Source: Streptomyces caniscabiei
Lineage (GTDB): Bacteria; Actinomycetota; Actinomycetes; Streptomycetales; Streptomycetaceae
NCBI RefSeq assembly: GCF_014930365.1
Contig: NZ_JABXWI010000003.1
Location: forward strand, 124,001 to 188,000
DNA length: 64,000 nucleotides
Direction: 5' to 3'
Below, piece by piece: positions 51,732 through 60,932 of this stretch. Under the pieces are notes generated by a model. The model was not told the DNA's origin, made no database searches, and saw nothing but the letters and a program-made list of their open reading frames with translations. A program made the position numbers and the translations under genes. The first letter of the stretch is position 1. The number at the start of each line of letters is the position of its first letter.

Positions 51732-53414
51732 ATGTCCGGATCCCCCGACCGCCCGACGCTCGGCCGACGCGGCTTCGTCGTCGGCACCGCCGCCACCGCC
51801 ACCGCCGCCGCGCTCGCCGGGCCGCTGGCCGGCACCGCCCGCGCCGCGACCTTCGGCTACACCGACGACGGCACCAACTACGTGATCGACACCGGCGCGA
51901 ACCTGGTGTTCAAGGTCAGGAAGAGCAACGGCGACCTGTCGTCGCTGGTCTACCGGGGCGTGGAGTACCAGGGTTACGGCGGCATGAACTCGCACATCGA
52001 GTCCGGCCTCGGCACCTCCACCGTCACCATCAGGCAGTCCGGCTCGACGATCCTCGTCTCCGTCGCCTACGGCACGATCAGGCACTACTACGCGGCCCGC
52101 AGCGGCGAGAACAACGTCTACCTGTGGACCAACAAGGCCGACACCTCGGTCTCCGCGACCCGCTTCATCGTGCGGGTGAAGGCGGGCCTGTTCCTCAACG
52201 ACCAGCCCGACTCCTACACCTACGCGCCCACGACCATCGAAGCCTCGGACGTGTTCAGCAAGTCCGACGGCCAGACCCGCTCGAAGCACTTCTCCAGACT
52301 CCGCGTCATGGACTACGACTACGTGGGCTGGTCGGCGAACGGCGTCGGTCTGTGGGTGGTCCGCAGCAACCACGAGAAGGCCTCCGGCGGCCCCTTCTAC
52401 CGCTCCCTGCTGCGCCACCAGAGCGCGGACGGCGGCGGCCTCTACGAGATCCTGTACTACGGCCAGAACCAGACCGAGGAGCAGCGGTTCGGCCTCCAGG
52501 GCCCGTACGTCATCGCCTTCACGGACGGCGGGGCGCCCTCCTCCTCGCTGTTCCCGGGCACCCTGACCACCCCGTGGGCGGACTCGCTGGGCCTGTCCGG
52601 GTACGTCTCCGCGAGCGGCCGGGGCCGGGTGGCGGGTGTCGGCATCACCGGGCGGAACACGGCGTACGCGTACACGGTGGGGCTCGCCAACTCGGCAGCG
52701 CAGTACTGGGGTTCGGCACGGGCGTCGGACGGCTTCTTCTCCGTCTCCGGGGTGCTCCCGGGGACGTACACCCTCACGGTCTTCAAGGGCGAGCTGGCGG
52801 TGTACACGACCTCGGTGACGGTCTCGGCGGGCGGGGCGACGACGCTGAACTCGATCGCGATCCCGTCCACCAACGACCCGTCGAACGCGTCCACGATCTG
52901 GCGGATCAACGACTGGAACGGCACGCCGAGCGGGTTCAAGAACGCCGACCTGATGACGTACGCGCATCCGTCGGACACCCGGGCGGCCGCCTGGACCGGC
53001 AACGTGGTGATCGGCAGCGGGACCGAGACCTCGGCCTTCCCCTGCTACCTCTGGAAGGACGTGAACAGCGGTCTCCTCGTCTACTTCCGGCTGACCGCCG
53101 CGCAGGCCGCAGCCGCCCACACCCTGCGCATCGGGGTGACGACGGCCTACGCCAACGGCCGGCCGCAGGTCGTCGTGAACGACACCTGGACCTCGGCCAT
53201 CCCCTCCCCGCCCACCCAGCCGAACACGCGGTCCCTGACCAACGGGTCCTACCGGGGCAACAACCACACGTTCACCTACAGCGTCCCGGCGTCCGCCTGG
53301 CTGGCGGACACGAGTCAGTACAACGTGCTGAAGATCAACGTGGTGAGCGGTTCGGGGACGACCTCCTACCTCAGTGCGGGGACGGCGATCGACGCGATCG
53401 ACCTGCTGAGCTGA
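51732..53414 (+). CDS. Secreted rhamnogalacturonan lyase, polysaccharide lyase family 4
   Basis: 560 aa from ATG 51732 (GAGGAGG upstream). A Tat signal (LGRRGFVVGT to ARA, about residue 37) precedes three domains in PL4 order: catalytic beta-sandwich (about 40-300; NSHIESGLGTSTVTIRQSG, GPYVIAFTDGG), an FN3-like domain (about 300-375; GYVSASGRGRVAGVGITG) and a C-terminal carbohydrate-binding jelly roll (about 385-560; IWRINDWNGTPSGFKNADLM). It would split alpha-1,4 links between rhamnose and galacturonate in RG-I by beta-elimination. The adjoining acetylesterase would remove blocking acetyl groups. Confidence 0.85.
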   Translation: MSGSPDRPTLGRRGFVVGTAATATAAALAGPLAGTARAATFGYTDDGTNYVIDTGANLVFKVRKSNGDLSSLVYRGVEYQGYGGMNSHIESGLGTSTVTIRQSGSTILVSVAYGTIRHYYAARSGENNVYLWTNKADTSVSATRFIVRVKAGLFLNDQPDSYTYAPTTIEASDVFSKSDGQTRSKHFSRLRVMDYDYVGWSANGVGLWVVRSNHEKASGGPFYRSLLRHQSADGGGLYEILYYGQNQTEEQRFGLQGPYVIAFTDGGAPSSSLFPGTLTTPWADSLGLSGYVSASGRGRVAGVGITGRNTAYAYTVGLANSAAQYWGSARASDGFFSVSGVLPGTYTLTVFKGELAVYTTSVTVSAGGATTLNSIAIPSTNDPSNASTIWRINDWNGTPSGFKNADLMTYAHPSDTRAAAWTGNVVIGSGTETSAFPCYLWKDVNSGLLVYFRLTAAQAAAAHTLRIGVTTAYANGRPQVVVNDTWTSAIPSPPTQPNTRSLTNGSYRGNNHTFTYSVPASAWLADTSQYNVLKINVVSGSGTTSYLSAGTAIDAIDLLS

Positions 53415-53421
53415 TTGACCG

Positions 53422-54834
53422 TCATGTTCCGCGCGTCCACTGCTGGTTGGTGCCGCTGTTGCACGTGTACGTGATGATCGCGGCACCGTCGGCGGTGGAC
53501 GCGCCGTTGACGTCCAGGCATTCGCCGGACGCGCGGGACTTGACGTTCACGTAGGAGCCGGTGGTGGTGAGCGAGAACTGCTGGGCGGTGTTGGAGGAGT
53601 TGCAGTTCTCCTGGGTGACCGTGTTGGCGTTCTCCTGGACGCACAGGGAGCTGTGCCGGGTCATCAGCTGGTAGTAGCCGCTGCCGACGGACTTGAACCA
53701 GTACTTCTGGTTGTTGCCGCCGTTGCAGGCGTACTGCTTGATCTGGGCTCCCGCCCACTGCGACTGGCTGGTGACGTCGGCGCACTTGGACGAGTGGCGG
53801 GCGATCAGCGTGTTGTACGTGGCGCCGGCGCCGCTGATCGTGCCGGTGGCCGTGTCGATCGTGACCTCCGGGGTCCAGGACATGGACATCGTGGTGGAGG
53901 TCGGGAAGGTCAGCGGCAGCCAGACGTAGCGGGAGTCGTTGACCGTGCCGCCGATGGAGTTGCCCCAGCGGTCGCCCATGTACAGGTAGGAGGTCGTCGA
54001 CGTGCCCTGCACCGGCAGGACGTAGGCGGTCTGCGAACCGAAGGTCGTGGAGTCGCCGACGTTGGCCATGGCGGTCCAGGGGCCCGCGATGTTGGTGGCG
54101 GTGGCGTACTGCTGCTGGTTGGGGTTCCAGCCCGTGGCGCCCGAGGTCAGCATGAAGTAGACGTTGCCCCGCTTGAACAGGGCCGGGGCCTCGCGGTGGC
54201 CGCCGTGCCAGGGGTCGGCGACGAGGGCGGCGACGCCCGTGTAGTCGGCGGTGAGGCGGTAGATCTGGAGGTCGTAGTTCTCGCGGGCCGCCGAGATCAT
54301 GTAGCCGGTTCCGTCGCTGTCCACGAACGTGGTGATGTCACGGGACATGTGCTGGCCCAGCGGGCGGAAGCTGCCCCGCCAGGTGTAGTTCCCGTCGACG
54401 GTGTCGGAGACGGCGACGGCCGCGCGGGCCTCGCTGTAGTCGACGCCGTTCTCCTTGTGCATCCACATCACGAACTTGCCGGTGGCCGCGTTGTACATGA
54501 CCTTCGGGCGCTCGATGTTGGCGGTCGCCAGCTCCGGGTCGGTGGCCTCGGTCAGGACGTGGTTGCGGAACTCCCAGTTCTTCAGGTCCGTGGAGCGGTA
54601 GGCCGAGACGTACCGGAAGGTGTTGTCGGCGTTGCGGTTCTCGCCGAACCAGTAGTAGTAGGTGCCGACCTTGATGACGCCGCCGCCGTGGGCGTGCAGG
54701 GGGTTGCCGCCGCTGTCGGTGAACTGGGTGCCGTTGGTGATGGTCTGCGGCGCCGCCTGCGCGGGGCCGGCCGTGACGAGGGCGCCTGCCAGCGCCAGAC
54801 AGAGCGCGAGGAGTGTCGCGTACGCACGTCTCAT
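53422..54834 (-). CDS. Secreted GH43 exo-beta-1,3-galactanase-like enzyme with CBM13
   Basis: 470 aa. A signal peptide (ends GPAQAA, residue 28) precedes a five-blade GH43 propeller (about 30-320) with HAHGGGVIKVGTYYYWFGEN and YRSTDLKNWEFRNHVL, closest to the subfamily of exo-beta-1,3-galactanases, which lack the usual Asp base of GH43. A ricin-type CBM13 (about 335-470) with QW-type motifs (NNQKYWFK, NTAQQF, TNQQWTRGT) follows. It would trim arabinogalactan or RG-I galactan side chains. The ATG has AGGAGAG upstream; it is 11 nt after the second GH43 gene, so both form an operon. Confidence 0.83.
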   Translation of the reverse strand: MRRAYATLLALCLALAGALVTAGPAQAAPQTITNGTQFTDSGGNPLHAHGGGVIKVGTYYYWFGENRNADNTFRYVSAYRSTDLKNWEFRNHVLTEATDPELATANIERPKVMYNAATGKFVMWMHKENGVDYSEARAAVAVSDTVDGNYTWRGSFRPLGQHMSRDITTFVDSDGTGYMISAARENYDLQIYRLTADYTGVAALVADPWHGGHREAPALFKRGNVYFMLTSGATGWNPNQQQYATATNIAGPWTAMANVGDSTTFGSQTAYVLPVQGTSTTSYLYMGDRWGNSIGGTVNDSRYVWLPLTFPTSTTMSMSWTPEVTIDTATGTISGAGATYNTLIARHSSKCADVTSQSQWAGAQIKQYACNGGNNQKYWFKSVGSGYYQLMTRHSSLCVQENANTVTQENCNSSNTAQQFSLTTTGSYVNVKSRASGECLDVNGASTADGAAIITYTCNSGTNQQWTRGT

Positions 54835-54845
54835 CTCAGCTCTCC

Positions 54846-55919
54846 TTACCGGGCGTTCGGGGTGGGCGAGTCGGCGACGGGGACGCCGAAGTCGGGGGTG
54901 CCGTCTGGCTTCCAGCCCAGGCGCTGGATCCGGGTGTGACGGTTGGGGTCGTTGAGCGGGTCGCCGACGATGTCCTTGTACTGCCGGGCGTGGTAGACGA
55001 GGACGTCGGTGCAACCGTCCTCGGCGACGGTGAAGCTGTTGTGGCCCGGCCCGTACTGCTTGGTGGTGTCGTTGCTGGTGAAGACCGGTGTCGGGGACTT
55101 CGACCAGTTGGCCGGGTCCATGAGGTCCGCGTCCGCGTCGATCGTCAGCAGACCCATGCAGTAGTTGAAGTCGGTGGCGCTCGCCGAGTACGTCATGAAG
55201 AGGCGGCCATTGCGTTTGATGACCGACGGGCCCTCGTTGACCTTGAAGCCGATGACCTCCCAGTCCAACTCCGGTGTGGTGAGCCGCACCTGAGGTCCCG
55301 TCAGGGTCAGCGGGTCGGCCATCCTCGAGAGCCAGACCGCGGTGTTGTTGTTCATCCCGGGCTCGTGCTGCGCCCACGCGAGATAGCGGGAGCCCCGGTG
55401 GGTGAAGGTGGTGGCGTCCAGGGAGAAGGTCTCCCAGGCCGTCTTCAGCTGCCCGCGCTCGACCCAGGTGCCCTTGAACGGGTCCCGGTGGGAGTTCTCC
55501 AGGACCCAGATGCGGATCGCCCAGATGTCCTCGGCGGGCGCGGAGGCGAAGTAGATGTACCACTTGCCGTCGATGCGGTGGATCTCGGGCGCCCAGATGT
55601 GCGCGCCCATCGCGCCCGTGGCGTGCTTGCGCCAGATCACGGACTCGGCGGCCGTCGACAGCCCGCGCAGCGTGCGGGACCTGCGCAGGATGATCCGGTC
55701 GTACTCGGGCGCGGTCGCCGTGAAGTAGTAGAAGCCGTCGGTGTGCCGGTTGATGTGCGGGTCGGCGCGGTTGCGGACCAGCGGGTTGACGAAGGGCGGC
55801 CGGGAACCGGCCGCGTGGGCGGCGGTCGCGGGCATCGCCGTGAGGGCGCCGGCGGCCAGGGCGCCCTTCAGGAGCAGTCGGCGGTTCGGGGGTTCGGGAA
55901 CGGTGTGGTCGCGGCCCAT
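54846..55919 (-). CDS. Exported GH43 alpha-L-arabinofuranosidase-like enzyme
   Basis: 357 aa from ATG 55919. A twin-arginine signal (NRRLLLKGALAAGA) precedes a single GH43 propeller: FVNPLVRNRADPHINRH with the catalytic base Asp, DGFYYFTATAPEYDRI, GAHIWAPEIHRIDGKWYIYF and KVNEGPSVIKRNGRLFMTYS with the acid Glu. It most resembles Streptomyces exo-1,5-alpha-L-arabinofuranosidases (subfamily 26). It would remove arabinan side chains from pectin. First gene of a two-gene operon with the GH43-CBM13 enzyme. Some residues before 55919 are open but not conserved. Confidence 0.83.
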   Translation of the reverse strand: MGRDHTVPEPPNRRLLLKGALAAGALTAMPATAAHAAGSRPPFVNPLVRNRADPHINRHTDGFYYFTATAPEYDRIILRRSRTLRGLSTAAESVIWRKHATGAMGAHIWAPEIHRIDGKWYIYFASAPAEDIWAIRIWVLENSHRDPFKGTWVERGQLKTAWETFSLDATTFTHRGSRYLAWAQHEPGMNNNTAVWLSRMADPLTLTGPQVRLTTPELDWEVIGFKVNEGPSVIKRNGRLFMTYSASATDFNYCMGLLTIDADADLMDPANWSKSPTPVFTSNDTTKQYGPGHNSFTVAEDGCTDVLVYHARQYKDIVGDPLNDPNRHTRIQRLGWKPDGTPDFGVPVADSPTPNAR

Positions 55920-56144
55920 GTGGCTGTGGCTTCCTCTCGGAGGGGGGAACAAAAGGAAACAGAAATGTTCGACATATCGCACAAGATCTTTCATTCCGAA
56001 CGCCGAAAAGGTAAAGGCGTGTTACGGGGAGGTCAACGGGTTGGGCGAGACGAACACGGGCTCACAGGAACGGAACCGGGGTCCGGATCGGAGGTCGGCA
56101 CGAGATTTCTGTTATCGGCGCGCACCCGGACCGTCTCCCATGAC

Positions 56145-58265
56145 GTGCGCACCCCCCTCCACAAGACAGCGTCGGCCGCCGGAGCCCTGGCGGTCACCGC
56201 CCTGATGCTCGGCGCCCCGACCGCGACCGCCGCCGGCCCCCGCGATGTCACCGCCGACGTCCTCGCCGGACGGAACGTCATCCTCACCGGGGACACGGTG
56301 GTGACCGTGCCGTCCGGAAAGACCACGTACGACGGTGTGTTCAGCGGCACCGGCACCCTCACCGTGCGCGGCACCGGCACGCTGGTCCTCACCAAGGACA
56401 GCGACTTCACCCTGCCCAAGTCCCGGCAGCGGCAGAGCGTGCGGATCCTCGGCGGGAACCACCCCTACGTCACCGTCACCCGCCCGGACCCGCCCGCCGT
56501 GACCGTCGCCGAGGGCGCCACCCTCCAGTACGGCGACAGCGGCTCGACCGGGGTGATCGGCCACTACCCGTACGGCACCCCGGCGTTCCGGCTCAACCAG
56601 AACAACATCCGGGTCGACGGCACCCTGCGGCTCGCGCTGAAGAACGTCCAGTACAACCTGGGCACCATCAGCGGCTCCGGCCTGGTCACCCAGCCGAGGT
56701 TCCTGTGGGCCACCTGGGACCTGTCGGGCACCCACCCCTTCAGCGGCGTCATCGACAACGGCACCCAGGTCAACGCCGGGCGCCCGGAGTTCGCGACCTC
56801 GCTGCCGAACGCGCGCAAGGTCCTCAACCAGGGCACCTGGACCGTGGACACCCCGCTGGGCCAGACCGTCACCCAGGGCATGGACTTCTACCAGCGCGAG
56901 TACGGCAGCGACATCAACGTCCAGTCGCGGCCGGGCAGCAAGGTGATCCTCACCGGCCAGTACAGCTGGTCCGACCGGGGCGGCGACACCAACCCCTCGC
57001 TGAGCGACCCCGCCCTGAACTGGACGCCCGCGCACAAGAACGTCAACAAGCGCGGCACCAACATCAAGGGCGCGAACGTCCAGTGGGGCGACGGGACGAC
57101 GAACAAGATCTTCATGCCGGGCACGGCCGAGACGGTCTATATCAACCTGCTGGCGGCCCGCTCCCGTTCCCTGCTCACCTTCGACTACAACGGGCCCGTC
57201 ACCCTGGGCGCCCCCATCGGCGGCGGCCGCTTCCACGACACGCTCTCCGCGCCCGGCGCCGGGGACGTCGTCATCGCGGGGACCAAGGGCAACGACGTCA
57301 CCTTCGCCGCCGTGCAGTACTACGACGGCTCGACGACGGTCGAGAAGGGCGCGGTGCTGCGGCTGGGCAGCGGCAGGGCCGGGGGCGACGGCGGGCTCTA
57401 CACCAAGGGCGACCTGTCCAAGGTGGTCAACGACGGTTCGCTCATCGTGCGCAACGTCTCGAAGCCGGTGACGCTGGCGCGGATCGGCGGCAGCGGCTCG
57501 CTCACGCAGTCGGGCAGGGCCACCACGACCCTGACGGGCACGGCGGTGACCTACACCGGGGCGACCAACGTCACCAAGGGCACGCTGGCACTGCGCTCGG
57601 GGGCGACCCTCGCCCACAGCAGGACCGTCCGGCTCACCACCCCCGGCGCGAAGCTCGACGTGGGCGCCGCCGGGCTGAAGGTGACCAGGTCGCTGTCCGG
57701 CAGGGGCACGGTCCGGGGCGCGGTGACCAACGCGGGTGTGGTCGTCGCCGGCCTCACCGTGACCGGCGGCTACACCCAGACAGCCCGGGGTCAACTGGTG
57801 CTGCGGGAGCGGCCGTTGAAGGTCAGCGGGGCGGTGCGGCTGGCCGGTGGGCTGGACTTCGCGGCCCTGGCCGACGTCGGCGGACCCGGCGAGACGATCA
57901 CCGTGATCGACCATCGCGGCAAGGGCGCGACCACCGGGAGGTTCACCGGGCTCCGGGAGGGCGCCAGGGTGAAGCTGGCCGACACCACGTACCGGATCGG
58001 GTACAAGGGCGGCGACGGCAACGACGTCGTCCTCACCCGGGCGAAGGGCGGCCCGTCGCCGTCCGTGAAGGCCGCCGCGGGCCCCGCCTCCGGTCCCGGC
58101 GCGCAGGACCCCCGTACCCAGAACGCGAGCGCCTCCGCCGACAGCGGCCTCGGCTGGTGGCCGTACGCACTCGCCCTCGGCGGCCTCACCGGGCTGCTGG
58201 TGCCGGTCACCAGACGCCGCAGGAACCGCCGCCGCGGCGGCGGCCGGCACGCGGCCACGGGCTGA
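56145..58265 (+). CDS. Surface-anchored protein with autotransporter-type beta-strand repeats
   Basis: 706 aa from GTG 56145. A signal peptide (to about residue 30, TATAAGP) precedes a probable right-handed beta-helix with repeats like GVFSGTGTLTVRGTGTLVLT and TGATNVTKGTLALRSGATL, the repeat usually associated with autotransporter passenger domains. A Gly/Ala/Pro linker leads to a C-terminal transmembrane helix (WWPYALALGGLTGLLVPV) and an Arg-rich tail, so the protein is likely cell-surface anchored. No LPXTG is visible. It is divergent from the GH43 operon. The start has only a weak ribosome site, so a longer N-terminus is possible. Confidence 0.7.
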   Translation: MRTPLHKTASAAGALAVTALMLGAPTATAAGPRDVTADVLAGRNVILTGDTVVTVPSGKTTYDGVFSGTGTLTVRGTGTLVLTKDSDFTLPKSRQRQSVRILGGNHPYVTVTRPDPPAVTVAEGATLQYGDSGSTGVIGHYPYGTPAFRLNQNNIRVDGTLRLALKNVQYNLGTISGSGLVTQPRFLWATWDLSGTHPFSGVIDNGTQVNAGRPEFATSLPNARKVLNQGTWTVDTPLGQTVTQGMDFYQREYGSDINVQSRPGSKVILTGQYSWSDRGGDTNPSLSDPALNWTPAHKNVNKRGTNIKGANVQWGDGTTNKIFMPGTAETVYINLLAARSRSLLTFDYNGPVTLGAPIGGGRFHDTLSAPGAGDVVIAGTKGNDVTFAAVQYYDGSTTVEKGAVLRLGSGRAGGDGGLYTKGDLSKVVNDGSLIVRNVSKPVTLARIGGSGSLTQSGRATTTLTGTAVTYTGATNVTKGTLALRSGATLAHSRTVRLTTPGAKLDVGAAGLKVTRSLSGRGTVRGAVTNAGVVVAGLTVTGGYTQTARGQLVLRERPLKVSGAVRLAGGLDFAALADVGGPGETITVIDHRGKGATTGRFTGLREGARVKLADTTYRIGYKGGDGNDVVLTRAKGGPSPSVKAAAGPASGPGAQDPRTQNASASADSGLGWWPYALALGGLTGLLVPVTRRRRNRRRGGGRHAATG

Positions 58266-58290
58266 GCCGGGCGTCGCGCGGGGTGGAACA

Positions 58291-58341
58291 CCGGCGGGCG
58301 GGCGGTCGCTGTACGGGGGTCAGCGGCCGTCCGCCCGCCGG
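58291..58341. terminator. Bidirectional terminator
   Basis: A 21-bp stem with two mismatches (58291-58311 against 58321-58341, loop 58312-58320), between the convergent surface-protein and APC-permease genes. Confidence 0.75.
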
Positions 58342-58350
58342 GCGGCGAGC

Positions 58351-59748
58351 CTAGGCCGTGGCGCCGTCCGCCTCGACCTCGGGCTCCTCCTGCCGTCCCC
58401 GCAGCCACACGTACACCGGGATGCCCGCGAAGAGGAACAGTGCGCCCTGGTAGACGGCCGCGTAGCCGGCGCCGGCGATCAGCCAGAAGGAGAAGGCGAA
58501 GGAGAGGGCGGCGACGATCAGGTCGCGGACCAGGCCGGCGGGGCGGACCCGCTCCCGGGTGCCGCGGGCCAGCCAGTACAGCTGGGCGGCGGCGGACAGC
58601 AGGTAGGGGACGCAGCCGGTGAACGTGGTGATGAGGACGAGGACACGGAACGCGGTGTCCGGGTCGTCCGCGTAGTTGACGGCGATGAGGAGCGTGCCGA
58701 GGACGGCGGTGGCGAGGACACCGAAGGAGGGGACGCCGCCCTTGCCGATCCGGGCGAACGGCTTCGGGAAGAGGCCGTCGCGGGCGGCGGCGTACGGCAT
58801 CTGGGCGCTGAGCAGGACCCAGCCGTTGAGGCAGCCGACGATCGAGGCCACCGCGACCAGCGCGATCACCGTGCCGCCCCAGCTGCCGCCGGCCATCGAG
58901 TTCACCGCGTCGGCGAAGGGGGCCCCGGACTCGACGAGTTGCTTGTGCGGGACGAGGCCGAACACGGCGACCGTGCCGAGGATGTAGACCACTGCGGAGG
59001 CGAGGGTGCCGAGGACGCTGGCGCGGCCCACGTTCCGCTCGGGGTCCTTGACCTCGCCCGCGCTGACGGCGGCCGACTCGACGCCCAGGAAGCTGTAGAG
59101 CAGGAGCGCAGCCGCGGCGGCGACCGCGCCCGGGGCGCTCTCGCCGGAGGCGTTGAACGGGCCGAAGTTGTCCGTGTCGATGAAGAACAGGCCGACGGTC
59201 GCGACCAGCAGCAGGGGCACGAACTTCAGCACGGTGGAGACGATCTGGACGGCGCCCACGTAGCGGGTGCCCGCGAAGTTCGCTGCGGCGGGCAGCCACA
59301 GCGCGGCCAGGGCCACCAGCGCCAGGGCGACCTTGCTGTCGCCCAGGGGTATCAGCACGTCGACATAGCCGACGACACCGACGGCGAGCGCGGCGATGCT
59401 GACCCAGCACATCGTCCAGTACGACCAGGCCGACAGAAAGCCCGCGAAGGGCCCGAAGGCGTCGCGCGGGTAGACGTAGAGGCCACCGGTGACCGGGCTG
59501 CGCCGGGCCAGCTTGCCGAAGAGCAGGGCGAGCAGGACGGCGGCCACGGAGAGGATGACGAAGGCGAGCAGGCTGACCGTGCCGTAGGGGGCGACGGCAG
59601 CGGGGAGGGTGAAGATGCCACCGCCGATGATGTTGCCCATGACGAGGGCGGTGGCCGCGGCGAGCCCGAACTTGCGACCCGGGGCGGCCCTGCCGGCGGG
59701 CGAGGTCGGTTCGGGCTCGGTGGCCTCGGGGGTGCTGATCGTGGTCAT
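58351..59748 (-). CDS. APC family amino-acid permease
   Basis: 465 aa with about 12 membrane helices. The APC signature is TALVMGNIIGGGIFTLPAAV in helix 1, and the conserved loop ESAAVSAGEVKDPERNVGRA is present. It is divergent from the homocysteine S-methyltransferase gene, so S-methylmethionine or a related amino acid is a reasonable substrate guess, as in mmuP-mmuM pairs. The sequence could equally fit basic or neutral amino-acid exchange. The C-terminus is acidic (EEPEVEADGATA). Confidence 0.85.
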   Translation of the reverse strand: MTTISTPEATEPEPTSPAGRAAPGRKFGLAAATALVMGNIIGGGIFTLPAAVAPYGTVSLLAFVILSVAAVLLALLFGKLARRSPVTGGLYVYPRDAFGPFAGFLSAWSYWTMCWVSIAALAVGVVGYVDVLIPLGDSKVALALVALAALWLPAAANFAGTRYVGAVQIVSTVLKFVPLLLVATVGLFFIDTDNFGPFNASGESAPGAVAAAAALLLYSFLGVESAAVSAGEVKDPERNVGRASVLGTLASAVVYILGTVAVFGLVPHKQLVESGAPFADAVNSMAGGSWGGTVIALVAVASIVGCLNGWVLLSAQMPYAAARDGLFPKPFARIGKGGVPSFGVLATAVLGTLLIAVNYADDPDTAFRVLVLITTFTGCVPYLLSAAAQLYWLARGTRERVRPAGLVRDLIVAALSFAFSFWLIAGAGYAAVYQGALFLFAGIPVYVWLRGRQEEPEVEADGATA

Positions 59749-59885
59749 GGCGGTTCCCGGGGGATGGGGCGGGGTGGGGACGGGGAGGGCGTGATCGTAC
59801 CGCCGAGGTCCACATGGTGGTCAATCTGTTCATGTACTGGACACACTCGGGTGGGCACGCCCCTCGCTCGACTACCGTCGTCGGC

Positions 59886-60839
59886 ATGACCAGCAACGCA
59901 CCCGGCAGCCTTCCCCACGTCCCCGGCCCCCGCGTCGGCCCCTTCGCGGCGGCCCTCGCCGCCGATGTCCTCGTCCTCGACGGCGGCATGTCCAACCAGT
60001 TGGAGTCGGCCGGGCACGACCTGAGCGACGAGCTGTGGTCGGCGCGGCTGCTCGCGGAGCAGCCGGAGGCGATCACCGAGGCCCATCTCGCCTACTACGA
60101 GGCGGGCGCGAGCGTGGCGATCACCTCCAGCTACCAGGCCACCTTCGAGGGCTTCGCGAAGCGTGGCATCGGGCGCGAGCGGGCGGCCGAACTCATGTCG
60201 CTGAGCGTCGGGTTGGCCGTGGACGCGGCGGTCGAGGCCACGGCGCGGGGCGTCACGCGCCCGCTGCTGAGCGCCGCCTCGGTAGGCCCGTACGGGGCGA
60301 TGCTGGCGGACGGCTCCGAGTACCGGGGCCGGTACGGGCTGAGCGGGGCCGAGCTGGAGCGGTTCCACCGGCCGCGCCTGGAGGCACTGGCCGCCGCCCG
60401 CCCCGATGTCCTCGCGCTGGAGACGATCCCCGACACCGACGAGGCCGAGGCGCTGCTGCGGGCGGTCCGGGGCCTGGAGGTGCCCGCCTGGCTGTCGTAC
60501 ACGATCGCCTGTGACCGCACCCGCGCCGGGCAGCCGCTGGAGGAGGCCTTCGCGCTCGCCGCCGACGCCGAGGAGGTCGTCGCGGTGGGCGTGAACTGCT
60601 GCTCCCCCGACGACGTGGACGGCGCGATCGAGACGGCCGTCCGGGTCACCGGCAAGCCCGTCGTGGTGTACCCGAACAGCGGGGAGACCTGGGACGCGTC
60701 GGCGCGGGCCTGGACCGGGCGGTCGACGTTCACCACCGAGCAGGTCGAGGGGTGGCGGGCGGCCGGGGCCCGGCTGATCGGCGGGTGCTGCCGGGTGGGC
60801 CCGGAGGCGATCGCGGCCATCGCCAAGTCCCTGGCCTGA
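59886..60839 (+). CDS. mmuM: Homocysteine S-methyltransferase
   Basis: 317 aa from ATG 59886. It has the Pfam S-methyltransferase fold with VLDGGMSNQLE at the start and the zinc ligands GVNCC and GGCCRVGP. It transfers a methyl group from S-methylmethionine (or S-adenosylmethionine) to homocysteine, forming methionine. The divergent permease may supply S-methylmethionine, a plant metabolite, which fits the plant-polymer context. No SAM riboswitch is seen in the 137-nt gap. Confidence 0.92.
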   Translation: MTSNAPGSLPHVPGPRVGPFAAALAADVLVLDGGMSNQLESAGHDLSDELWSARLLAEQPEAITEAHLAYYEAGASVAITSSYQATFEGFAKRGIGRERAAELMSLSVGLAVDAAVEATARGVTRPLLSAASVGPYGAMLADGSEYRGRYGLSGAELERFHRPRLEALAAARPDVLALETIPDTDEAEALLRAVRGLEVPAWLSYTIACDRTRAGQPLEEAFALAADAEEVVAVGVNCCSPDDVDGAIETAVRVTGKPVVVYPNSGETWDASARAWTGRSTFTTEQVEGWRAAGARLIGGCCRVGPEAIAAIAKSLA

Positions 60840-60885
60840 CGGACCCGGGGCGCCGGCCGGCCGCCCGCTGCTAGCCTCCCTCCGG

Positions 60886-60899
60886 GGAAACCGGTTACC
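60886..60899. promoter_or_regulatory. LacI-type operator, site 4
   Basis: GGAAACCGGTTACC (other strand GGTAACCGGTTTCC) fits RGYAANCGNTYTCY. It lies 33 nt before the start of the LacI gene itself, the usual place for autoregulation. Confidence 0.6.
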
Positions 60900-60932
60900 G
60901 AGGGGGTGCCGTGTGGCTGGGTGGGGTGCAGC

